Shown here piece after piece: positions 27,580 through 35,251 of a DNA stretch of 64,000 bases. The stretch's first letter is position 1, and each line of letters starts with the position of its first letter. The stretch comes from an uncultured Pseudodesulfovibrio sp. (GTDB lineage Bacteria > Desulfobacterota > Desulfovibrionia > Desulfovibrionales > Desulfovibrionaceae), in contig NZ_OY761823.1 of assembly GCF_963664965.1 (NCBI RefSeq), forward strand, positions 2,994,001 to 3,058,000, in the 5' to 3' direction. Both the position numbers and the translations under genes were made by a program. A model generated the notes under the pieces. The model did not search any database and had not been told where the DNA came from. It saw only the letters and a list, made by a program, of their open reading frames with translations.

Positions 27580-28530
27580 ATGTCCGAAAGCATCAGAATT
27601 GGTGTCAGTGCCTGTGCCCTCGGCGAACAGGTTCGCCACGACGGCACCCACGCACAGAATCATTATCTCACTGAAACGTTCAGAAAATACGTCGAATTCA
27701 TTCCTCTCTGTCCTGAGCTGGCATGCGGCATGCGAATCCCGCGTGAACGCGTACGCCAGATCGATTGTGCAGGAGACATCAGGCTCATAGGTGAATTTTC
27801 CGGTGAAGACTGGACTGATCGCATGAACCAATGGGCCGACCGAATTCTGCCCGGACTGGAAGAAGATGAACTCAGCGGTTTTGTATTCAAGAGCCACTCT
27901 CCCTCATGCGCTCTGGTTCAGGGGAAAATTCATTCCACAACAGGCAAGCCGACTCGTCGCGGCACCGGATTCTTCGCTCGAAGAATGATCAAGCACTTTC
28001 CGCTTCTGCCCGTCGAAGCCAGCACACGTCTCCACAATCCATACACCCGCGAAAATTTTCTGCGCCGGGTTTTCGTCTACAAACGCTGGCAGAACCTCAT
28101 TCGGGAAGAAAAGAAGATCGGTCGTCTTCTGGACTTTCATGCGCGCCACAAAATGCTCATCCGCGCCCACGACCTGAAGGGATACAGGGAAATGGGGAAA
28201 CTGCTGGGTGAAAGCTCCGTATCGAACACGGACAAGATATTCGACCTGTATGCCCAACAGCTTTTCCAGTCGCTCAAACTCAAGGCCACTCCGACAAAAA
28301 ATGCGGATGTACTCATGCATGTTCTGGGATTTTTCAAAAAACAGCTGGGACATGCCGACAAGGCTGAGCTGCTGGAAATGATTCAGGACTACAAGAATGG
28401 TGAACTACCGTTGCTCGTGCCTGTGACCGTGCTCAATCACTATGCACGCAAATACGACATTCCGTATCTGATGCAGCAGTATTACCTGAACCCGGACAAA
28501 ACCGAGCTGAAACTGCTCAATCACGTATAG
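27580..28530 (+). CDS. DUF523-DUF1722 protein (YbgA family)
   Basis: 316 residues. The N-terminal DUF523 domain (RIGVSACALGEQVRHDG, PLCPELACGM, KSHSPSCAL with three conserved cysteines) is joined to a C-terminal helical DUF1722/YbgA domain (KRWQNLIREEKKIGRLLDFHARHKM). The fusion is common and conserved; its function is not established. The DUF523 cysteines may hold a metal or cluster. GGAGG lies 11 bases before the ATG at 27580. A GTG at 27562 overlaps that site and is less likely. Its stop overlaps the end of the converging orphan gene by ten bases. Confidence 0.85.
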   Translation: MSESIRIGVSACALGEQVRHDGTHAQNHYLTETFRKYVEFIPLCPELACGMRIPRERVRQIDCAGDIRLIGEFSGEDWTDRMNQWADRILPGLEEDELSGFVFKSHSPSCALVQGKIHSTTGKPTRRGTGFFARRMIKHFPLLPVEASTRLHNPYTRENFLRRVFVYKRWQNLIREEKKIGRLLDFHARHKMLIRAHDLKGYREMGKLLGESSVSNTDKIFDLYAQQLFQSLKLKATPTKNADVLMHVLGFFKKQLGHADKAELLEMIQDYKNGELPLLVPVTVLNHYARKYDIPYLMQQYYLNPDKTELKLLNHV

Positions 28531-29315
28531 GCAAGCGAAGCTCCGGTTCCTTCCGGGTCAAGCATCAGCCGCACACCTTTGACGTCACCGCCACTCTCAA
28601 GCCAGGACTTGAGCAGTGTCCGATTACGCAGCACAACGGGATGAGGCCAGCCGTACCCGGCCTGATCGAGCAGTCCTGCGGCCATGGTCGGGTAATGCTT
28701 GGCGGCACTCAGGCAAGCAAGCAGATTGAGACATAGCTCATTCATGGGAAACCGCAGCGTCATGGCCTTGCCAAGCGGCAACATGACTTCACTGAATCGG
28801 CGAGCCTTGAAGTAGGCCACAGCCAGATCGAACTGAACCGAGTGCAGTCCGGGCAGCCCTTCGGCAATAGCTTCACGCTCGGAGACGTCATACGTAATCC
28901 GGTCCGAGGCATACGGCGTACCGTCTACATTGCAGATGGAAACATCAAAACCGAACTCACGAGCATGCGCCAACCCACGTTCGGCATCGTCCGGAGCGAG
29001 CCGCATATCAAGTCGCTGGCATCCGGACAAACGCATTTCCCGAAATAGCTCACGACTCACGTCATCTGTAATGACCGCACTCCACAAAACATTGATATCC
29101 AAAGTCCGCATCCGAAGACACAGCTCTATCCCGCTTTCCTCGTCAGAAAAGAACTCGGCATCAACAAATAAAAGCGACGAAAGCTGCTTTTCCTCAATGG
29201 TCTTGGCCAATTCCGCGACCGTACCGGCGGCGTCCCACCGCACAACGGCCTGCACTGCGCCAATCGCCTTCCGATCTTTCCCCATAGGCAAGGCGTCGAT
29301 CATCTCAATATGCAT
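28521..29315 (-). CDS. Orphan protein resembling a radical-SAM half-barrel without its cluster motif
   Basis: 264 residues. Residues ~45-130 match the second half of a B12-type radical-SAM barrel: LLFVDAEFFSDEESGIELC, then DINVLWSAVITDDVSRELF and MRLSGCQRLDMRL, which correspond to the usual FvDdnF, itW and lL..mk.aGC..i pattern. The CxxxCxxC cluster loop and cobalamin domain are absent, so it should not be a working radical-SAM enzyme. The C-terminal ~110 residues are helical and TPR-like (QFDLAVAYFKARRFSEVM). I recognise no named family. A perfect 14-base palindrome lies 34 bases before the start. It overlaps the DUF523 gene tail by ten bases. Confidence 0.65.
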   Translation of the reverse strand: MHIEMIDALPMGKDRKAIGAVQAVVRWDAAGTVAELAKTIEEKQLSSLLFVDAEFFSDEESGIELCLRMRTLDINVLWSAVITDDVSRELFREMRLSGCQRLDMRLAPDDAERGLAHAREFGFDVSICNVDGTPYASDRITYDVSEREAIAEGLPGLHSVQFDLAVAYFKARRFSEVMLPLGKAMTLRFPMNELCLNLLACLSAAKHYPTMAAGLLDQAGYGWPHPVVLRNRTLLKSWLESGGDVKGVRLMLDPEGTGASLAYT

Positions 29316-29348
29316 AATTCCACCCCGGACCGTCCGTTTTTTGTCGCT

Positions 29349-29362
29349 TTGGACGCGTCCAA
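29349..29362. promoter_or_regulatory. 14-base perfect palindrome upstream of the orphan gene
   Basis: TTGGACGCGTCCAA is fully self-complementary and sits 34 bases upstream of the 29315 start. It is a candidate dimeric-repressor operator; the regulator is not known. Confidence 0.4.
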
Positions 29363-29440
29363 TCAGTGAATTGCAAGGAATTTGCCAAATCAGAAAATGA
29401 GATGAAGTGGCAATATGTTTGATCGATAATCTGAAAAAAC

Positions 29441-29476
29441 GAAAAAATCCCTGAAAGCCAATGCTTTCAGGGATTT
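29441..29476 (-). terminator. Terminator of metG
   Basis: AAATCCCTGAAAGC (29445-29458) and GCTTTCAGGGATTT (29463-29476) form a perfect 14-bp stem with a 4-base loop. A T-rich tract follows on the - strand, 55 bases after the metG stop. Confidence 0.92.
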
Positions 29477-29529
29477 CAATTTCCTATTTATCCGGGATAC
29501 GGCCCTTGAAGAGCCTTCGGTGACAGTTT

Positions 29530-31482
29530 TTAACTCACCTTGCTGCCGGAAACGACTTCGGCCGTGGTGGTCAGAAGCTGCAAACCGTCGCCGGATTTGA
29601 CCGCGAGGATCATGCCCTGCGAAAGCTGCTTGCGAAGCTTGCGCGGCTTGAGATTGCAGACAACCACAACCTGCTTGCCGAGCAGATCATCAGGTGAGAA
29701 AAAGTCGGCAATACCGGCGACCACCTGACGAAGTTCATCATCCCCCGTATCCACGCGAACAAGCAGCAGCCGATCGGCGTCAGGGTGCTTTTCCACTTCC
29801 TTGACCGTACCGACACGCAGGTCGAGCTTCTGGAAATCCTCGAACTCGATGGTAGCGGGAGCGTCGGCCTCAGCCTTCTTCTCCTGCTTCTTGCTCTTCT
29901 TGGCTTTGCTCTTGCCGTTGCCGTTCTTATCCTGCGGCTTGGGCTCGGGCACGTCAACACGTGGGAACAGATTGGATGTCTTGGAGACAGTCTCTCCAGA
30001 CTCGAGAAGTCCCCACACCTCAAGTTCCTTGGGCAGGTTAACCTTCTCGGCATCAAATGCGATACCAAGCTGTTCAAGCATCTTTTCAGCCGAATCAGGC
30101 ATGACGGGCCAGACATGCACCGCGATCTTACGCATGTTTTCCAGCAGCACATAAATCACGGTAGACAGGCGTTCAGTGTTCTTTTCCTTGAACAACGTCC
30201 ACGGTGCAGTGGCGTCAATATACTTGTTCAGCCCGCGAACCAAGGTCCACAATCCCTCCAAAGCGCGAGAGAACTTCATATCATTGAAGTTATCCTGAAA
30301 CGACTTCATGGCGTCCTGACCAAGCTTCTTGATCTCGGCATCCACGATGTCTTCCACGTCGGGACGGGGAATCTCTCCACCGAAGTACTTGTGGGTCATG
30401 GACAAGGTACGGCTGAACAGGTTGCCAAGATCATTGGCGAGATCAGCGTTCAAGCGACCGACCAGTGCATCCTCGGAAAAACTGGCATCCTGCCCGAAGG
30501 ACATTTCACGCAGCAGGAAATAACGGAACGGATCAAGACCGTAGGTGTCCTTCATGGCCAACGGCTCAATGACGTTGCCGATGGACTTGGACATCTTGGT
30601 GTCCTTGACGAGCCAGTAACCATGAACATTCAGGGACTGGTAGGGATCAATGCCCGCCGCTTTCAGCATGGTGGGCCAGAAAATGGCATGTGGCTTGAGG
30701 ATATCCTTGGCAACCAGATGATTCGCGTTGGGCCAGAATTTCTCGAACTTGTCACCCTGCGGGTACTCAAGCGCCGTCAGGTAGTTGATGAGCGCATCAA
30801 ACCAGACATAGGTGACGTAATCATTGTCGAAAGGCAGCTCAATGCCCCATGTCAGGCGGGATTTGGGCCGCGAGATGCACAGGTCTTCCAGCTCGCCGGA
30901 CTCCAGCAGGCTCAGAACTTCATTCTTGTATCGTTCCGGGCGGATGAAATCGGGATTGCTCAGGATATGCTCCTTGAGCCAATCCTGATATTTCGACATC
31001 TTGAAAAAATAGTTCTTTTCCGCAATATATTCCGGCACGGTCTGGTGATCCGGGCATTTGCCGTCCACCAGTTCTTTTTCGGTGTAGAAACGTTCACAGC
31101 CGAAACAGTAGTGACCGCCGTATTCGCCAAAATAGATATCCCCGGAATCATAAACTTTTTGCAGAATTTCCTGCACGACTTCCACATGACGGGGTTCCGT
31201 GGTGCGAATGAAATCGTTGTTGGAAATATTCATGTTCGGCCACATATCCCGGAAGAGTCCGCTGATGGTGTCAACATATTCCTGCGGGGACTGACCATTG
31301 GCTTCGGCAGCCTGAACGATCTTGTCGCCATGCTCATCCGTGCCGGTAAGGAAATACGTCTCCTCACCCATCAACCGATGGAAACGACTCAATGAATCGG
31401 CCACGGTGGTGGTGTACGCATGCCCCAGATGGGGTTTGGCGTTCACATAGTAGATAGGTGTGGTGATATAAAAACGTTTCAA
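29530..31482 (-). CDS. metG: Methionyl-tRNA synthetase
   Basis: 650 residues. It charges tRNA-Met with methionine. The class I motifs are PHLGHAY (HIGH) and KMSKS in KDTKMSKSIGNV; the zinc knuckle is CFGCERF with CPDH. An anticodon-binding helical domain is followed by a lysine-rich linker (about residues 505-545, KSKAKKSKKQEKK) and a C-terminal Trbp111-like tRNA-binding OB domain (DLRVGTVKEVEKHPDADRLL). The linker insertion is longer and more basic than usual. It follows ricT by 44 bases on the same strand and ends at a strong terminator. Confidence 0.97.
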   Translation of the reverse strand: MKRFYITTPIYYVNAKPHLGHAYTTTVADSLSRFHRLMGEETYFLTGTDEHGDKIVQAAEANGQSPQEYVDTISGLFRDMWPNMNISNNDFIRTTEPRHVEVVQEILQKVYDSGDIYFGEYGGHYCFGCERFYTEKELVDGKCPDHQTVPEYIAEKNYFFKMSKYQDWLKEHILSNPDFIRPERYKNEVLSLLESGELEDLCISRPKSRLTWGIELPFDNDYVTYVWFDALINYLTALEYPQGDKFEKFWPNANHLVAKDILKPHAIFWPTMLKAAGIDPYQSLNVHGYWLVKDTKMSKSIGNVIEPLAMKDTYGLDPFRYFLLREMSFGQDASFSEDALVGRLNADLANDLGNLFSRTLSMTHKYFGGEIPRPDVEDIVDAEIKKLGQDAMKSFQDNFNDMKFSRALEGLWTLVRGLNKYIDATAPWTLFKEKNTERLSTVIYVLLENMRKIAVHVWPVMPDSAEKMLEQLGIAFDAEKVNLPKELEVWGLLESGETVSKTSNLFPRVDVPEPKPQDKNGNGKSKAKKSKKQEKKAEADAPATIEFEDFQKLDLRVGTVKEVEKHPDADRLLLVRVDTGDDELRQVVAGIADFFSPDDLLGKQVVVVCNLKPRKLRKQLSQGMILAVKSGDGLQLLTTTAEVVSGSKVS

Positions 31483-31526
31483 ACCAATTCTCCTTGTTCT
31501 GCGGGATACGCTGCCCGCCCGAACCT

Positions 31527-32726
31527 TTATTTCTTTGACGGTCTGCGCCTGCGCCGTCTGGGCCTGCGTGATTTTTTCGGCTTATCCTCACCGGACGCTG
31601 CACCGGAGTCCTTCCGCGCCGAGTCCGGACGACTCGGTTTGCCGGAACGATCAGGCTTACCGCCCTGCTCCTGCTTGCCGGACTTATCCGGTTTGCCGGG
31701 ACGTCCCCTGCGATCAGAACGAGGCTGCCTGTCAGGTTTGCCCCGTTTGCCGGACCCATCATCGGTTTTGCGAGATTTACCGGGACTCCGGCTATCCGAA
31801 GAACCGGCAGCCTTTTGTGCAGAATCTCCACCCTGCGGTCTGGCAGGCCTGCGTCCACCACGCCGCCCACGAGCACTCTGAGTCCTGATCTCAGCCATGG
31901 CCTCTTCGCTCGGCGGCTTGTTAACTATTTCATTCCATTCGTCAATGGAAACTTCCTTTTCATCATAGTTTTCCGTAAGCAGGGTCAAGGATTTCTTGAA
32001 GAAATTGGACCGCAGGACTTTCACGGATCCCAATTCGGTCGTGTATTTCTTGCCCACTCGAGGACACATTCGATGAAATTCTTCATATCCCTTCTGCTCG
32101 AAACTCAAGCAGCAGAGAAGTCGTCCACAAATACCTGAAATTTTTGTCGGATTCAAAAAGAGATTCTGTTCCTTGGCCATCTTGATGGTCACGGGAACAA
32201 ATTTACGCATGAAACGGCGGCAACAGCATATCTGACCGCAGTTGCCGATGGCACCGAGCATCTGCGTCTCATGGCGCACACCGATCTGGCGCAACTCGAT
32301 ACGGGTCCGGTACTCTCGGACAAGGTCCTTGATGAGTTCACGAAAATCGATACGTCCCGGCGCGGTAAAATAGAAAATCATCTTGCTGCGATCAAAAAAG
32401 ACTTCCACGTCCACCAGCTTCATGCCGAGCTTATGCTCTGCAATGCACTTGCGGCAATACTTGAAGGCATCACGAGAAAGTGTCTTATTCTCTTCCACGG
32501 CCTCCATGTCCTTGTCATTGGCAAGACGATAAATGGCCTTGTGTCCTTCATCCTCCGAGTCCTCGGTTTCCTGAGGAGCCTGCTTGATGAGAACAACATG
32601 CCCAAGCCCCATGCCCTGATCCGTCTTCACGATGACATGCTGGCCCTCGCGAACGACGAACGGACCTGAGGCAAAGTAGTATACCTGTCCGTAATCATTG
32701 AATTTAACACCAAGAATTTGGCTCAT
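31527..32726 (-). CDS. ricT: PSP1/RicT-family regulatory iron-sulfur protein
   Basis: 399 residues. The N-terminal PSP1 domain (residues 1 to ~280) contains IGNCGQICCCRRFM and ISGICGRLLCCLSFE, the clustered cysteines that in Bacillus RicT (YaaT) take part in Fe-S binding by the Ric complex affecting RNA maturation. The last ~110 residues are a low-complexity Arg/Lys/Ser/Pro/Gly tail with recurrent GKP and DKSGK-like units, probably disordered and RNA-binding. Partners RicA and RicF are not in the window. The start at 32726 gives MSQILGVKFND, the usual family beginning. A small hairpin (32751-32767) lies in the leader. Confidence 0.85.
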   Translation of the reverse strand: MSQILGVKFNDYGQVYYFASGPFVVREGQHVIVKTDQGMGLGHVVLIKQAPQETEDSEDEGHKAIYRLANDKDMEAVEENKTLSRDAFKYCRKCIAEHKLGMKLVDVEVFFDRSKMIFYFTAPGRIDFRELIKDLVREYRTRIELRQIGVRHETQMLGAIGNCGQICCCRRFMRKFVPVTIKMAKEQNLFLNPTKISGICGRLLCCLSFEQKGYEEFHRMCPRVGKKYTTELGSVKVLRSNFFKKSLTLLTENYDEKEVSIDEWNEIVNKPPSEEAMAEIRTQSARGRRGGRRPARPQGGDSAQKAAGSSDSRSPGKSRKTDDGSGKRGKPDRQPRSDRRGRPGKPDKSGKQEQGGKPDRSGKPSRPDSARKDSGAASGEDKPKKSRRPRRRRRRPSKK

Positions 32727-32750
32727 TGGTTGTATTCCTGCATATATAAA

Positions 32751-32767
32751 CCCTCGAATTTCGAGGG
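32751..32767 (-). repeat. Small hairpin in the ricT leader
   Basis: CCCTCGA (32751-32757) and TCGAGGG (32761-32767) form a 7-bp stem with a 3-base loop, 25 bases before the ricT start. On the - strand it is followed by TTTATATATG, not a strong U-run. Confidence 0.4.
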
Positions 32768-32895
32768 GAGAAAGTGTCTTTGAAAGACGTAACATATTAG
32801 AAAACGCCGCCGACTTCAAATGTACAGTCACGGCAGAAGCCGGACAGGTCCATATCGAACCCGCCCGGCTTCTCAAATTTGCTGTTCAGGGCAAA

Positions 32896-33291
32896 CTACA
32901 GAAGCCCGAGACTTTTCACTTCGCTCATCAGTTTGTCTTCATCAATAGGCTTGACGAGATATGATGTCGCGCCACCAAGAAAGAATGCATCGTGTGTCTC
33001 TTTCTCATCGTCCAGCATGGTGGTGACAATAACCTTGGCTTCGTCATTGGGTCCGACTTCGTGTTCCTTTTCTATGGCCCGTATCTCCCTGAGCGCCTGC
33101 TGACCATCAAGTTCCGGCATAAGCAGATCGAGACAGATAAGATCATACGGTTCATTGGCTGCCAGTCCGCGCCGAAAGGCCTCGATAGCCTCCTCGCCGT
33201 TCACCGCTATATCACAGTGGGCAACAGGACGAAGGATTTCATGTATCATGTTTCGGCTGTAAAAGTCGTCATCAACAATCAAGGCTCGCAT
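32896..33291 (-). CDS. Stand-alone response regulator receiver
   Basis: 131 residues forming only a CheY-like receiver. The acidic pocket is in LIVDDDF, the phospho-acceptor is D55 in LICLDLLMPELDG, the switch Thr is in IVTTML and the conserved Lys is in YLVKPID. There is no output domain. Three consecutive ATGs occur; the third (33291) is six bases from GGGAGG. It follows an MBL hydrolase and an HDOD gene on the same strand, so it may relay signals to them. No kinase is adjacent. Confidence 0.9.
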   Translation of the reverse strand: MRALIVDDDFYSRNMIHEILRPVAHCDIAVNGEEAIEAFRRGLAANEPYDLICLDLLMPELDGQQALREIRAIEKEHEVGPNDEAKVIVTTMLDDEKETHDAFFLGGATSYLVKPIDEDKLMSEVKSLGLL

Positions 33292-33389
33292 CATCATCCT
33301 CCCAGGCAGTAGCTCTTCAACCCCGATAGAATATAAAACGTTCTCATTTTTCACAAACAAATGCAACAAATCGAATTTTGCACATGTCT

Positions 33390-34271
33390 TTACATTTCGA
33401 CAACTTCGCCCTCACGAGCCATATCGAAATTCACTCCGCTGTCCTTCCACTCGTCCTGAAGGCGCGCCAGAATCGCATCAATCTGCTCATCTGTACGCGT
33501 GGTCTCATGATGGGTCAGGTATACCTTCCCCACACCAGCCTCCTGAGCCAGCGCAAGAGTGCGCTCAAAAGTGGAATGCCCCCATCCCTGCTTCATCGGA
33601 TATTCCTCTTCCGAATACTGTGCATCCGCAATAAGCACATCCACATCACGCAAGAATTCGACAATGCCCTGATTCCGCTCCTGAACGATTTTCTCGTAAT
33701 CGTCGTAATCTTCTTCTCCGGGCTGGTAAATATTGTAAAACGGCTCGTGGTCTCCGGTAAAAAACAATGTCTTTCCATCGCAGCGCACCTTGCTGCCAAA
33801 ATCCATTGCCGGATGATTCATGAGCAAAGTGGATACCGTGGCAAACCCAAGATCGACAGTCTGACCGTCGGACAGGGTATCGTACGATATATCAGCTTGC
33901 AGTTCGGCAACGCGCACCGGGAAATGCGGATATTCCATCTGCTTGGCAAGCACAGCCTCGATACCGGTCATGGTCAGCGGGTCCGGCGGGCCGTAAATAA
34001 TCAACTCATTCCCCGGAACAAACATGGGAATGAAGAACGGCAGTCCCTGAATGTGGTCCCAGTGTGTGTGCGACACGAACAGATGGCATTTGACAGGCAT
34101 GGAAGCGGCAAGCTCAATTCCCAGTTCCCGAATGCCGGTTCCGGCATCAAGGATAATCAGGTCATCCGCATCGGAGCGCACTTCGATACAGGTCGTATTG
34201 CCACCGTATTTGACAGTACCCGCCCCGGGAGCGGCCAAAGACCCACGCGTACCCCTGAAACGAAAACGCAT
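33390..34271 (-). CDS. MBL-fold metallo-hydrolase
   Basis: 293 residues starting MRFRFRGTRGS. The dinuclear metal motif SHTHWDH is intact, followed by NHPAM and FFTGDHEP histidine/aspartate ligands and TLALAQEAGVGKVYLTHHE at the C-terminus. The architecture resembles cyclic-nucleotide phosphodiesterase or RNase Z-like MBL proteins found with signalling genes; the substrate is unknown. Its ATG overlaps the HDOD gene stop by one base (TGATG), with GGAGG inside the HDOD end, so the two are translationally coupled. Confidence 0.88.
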   Translation of the reverse strand: MRFRFRGTRGSLAAPGAGTVKYGGNTTCIEVRSDADDLIILDAGTGIRELGIELAASMPVKCHLFVSHTHWDHIQGLPFFIPMFVPGNELIIYGPPDPLTMTGIEAVLAKQMEYPHFPVRVAELQADISYDTLSDGQTVDLGFATVSTLLMNHPAMDFGSKVRCDGKTLFFTGDHEPFYNIYQPGEEDYDDYEKIVQERNQGIVEFLRDVDVLIADAQYSEEEYPMKQGWGHSTFERTLALAQEAGVGKVYLTHHETTRTDEQIDAILARLQDEWKDSGVNFDMAREGEVVEM

Positions 34272-35134
34272 CAGTTTGCCTCCCCCAATTTGATGAAAAC
34301 ACGGGCATGCTCAACTTCTTCGTCAAGCGTCGGCAATTCCTTGATAAGCCCATCCAGATCCTGTGAGAACCTGTCTTTTACAGAGTCAGGCAACGGGTCA
34401 ATATGGTAATTCGCGGCAGAGCCGAAGGCGAGCTTCTTGCTGATCTGATTGGCGGCAAAAACGCAATCGACCAATTGGGAAGACTTTTCTCCACTCTCTA
34501 CCAGATGATGGTTTTCGATTGCCTCGGACAACTCTGGCGGCAAATTCCACTTTTCAGCCAGCAGCGCACCGATTTCCGCATGGTTTGCCCCGATAATCCC
34601 GGTTTCCACATCCTGCAACGGCAGTTTGGAATCTCTGGCCTTTTCGCACGCCTGTTGAAATTCATCCGGCATGTAGAGCGCAAAAACAATTTTGCCGATA
34701 TCGTGCAGCAGTCCGGCGGCAAAGTAATCCGCGGCTTCATCCCGCGACACGCCGAGCATGGAGCCGAGCAGACGCGTTGCCGCTGCCACGGCAAGTGAAT
34801 GCAGCCAGAAACTGCCCATCTCAAGACCGGCGACGTTGGATTTGGGAATGGCACCGATGGCAGCAAGCCCGAGGGCCACGTTTTTCAAGGTGTTGAGCCC
34901 AAGATAAACGCTGGCATGATTGATGGAGGTTATTTCACGCGACAATCCGAAATAGGCCGAATTGACAAGGCGCAAAATTTTCAGGGTGAAAACAGGATCC
35001 TTCTTGATAACATCAACCAGTTCCTTTTGAGAACAGTTGATATCCGAGGCGAGTTTCAAGACCTGATGCACGCTTTTCGGAAAAGCGGGCATTTTCTCCA
35101 CCGCTGTCATCAGTTTTTTCTTAACGTCCTGCAT
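34271..35134 (-). CDS. HDOD domain protein
   Basis: 287 residues covering one HDOD domain (VHQVLKLASDINCSQKELVD, then AGLLHDIGKIVFALY and NHAEIGALLAEKWNLPPEL). HDOD is related to HD phosphohydrolases but usually lacks catalysis and acts in signalling. Here the HD dyad of LLHDIGK is kept. It is the first gene of a three-gene unit with the MBL hydrolase and the lone receiver, a plausible regulatory module whose signal is unknown. Confidence 0.88.
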   Translation of the reverse strand: MQDVKKKLMTAVEKMPAFPKSVHQVLKLASDINCSQKELVDVIKKDPVFTLKILRLVNSAYFGLSREITSINHASVYLGLNTLKNVALGLAAIGAIPKSNVAGLEMGSFWLHSLAVAAATRLLGSMLGVSRDEAADYFAAGLLHDIGKIVFALYMPDEFQQACEKARDSKLPLQDVETGIIGANHAEIGALLAEKWNLPPELSEAIENHHLVESGEKSSQLVDCVFAANQISKKLAFGSAANYHIDPLPDSVKDRFSQDLDGLIKELPTLDEEVEHARVFIKLGEAN

Positions 35135-35251
35135 TGGTCCCGCAAATTGAATAGTATGTCACCCTTTCCCCCGCGCAATAACGCGAAAGACACCACTCCT
35201 TTATAAACCTCAACAGAGTTATTGCAGGAATGAACGGATTTAGCAAGAGCC

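Noticed and set aside
29785-31395. 536-codon frame on the + strand opposite metG
   Set aside because: A shadow of metG in GC-biased sequence; composition is His/Gln-rich without any motif.
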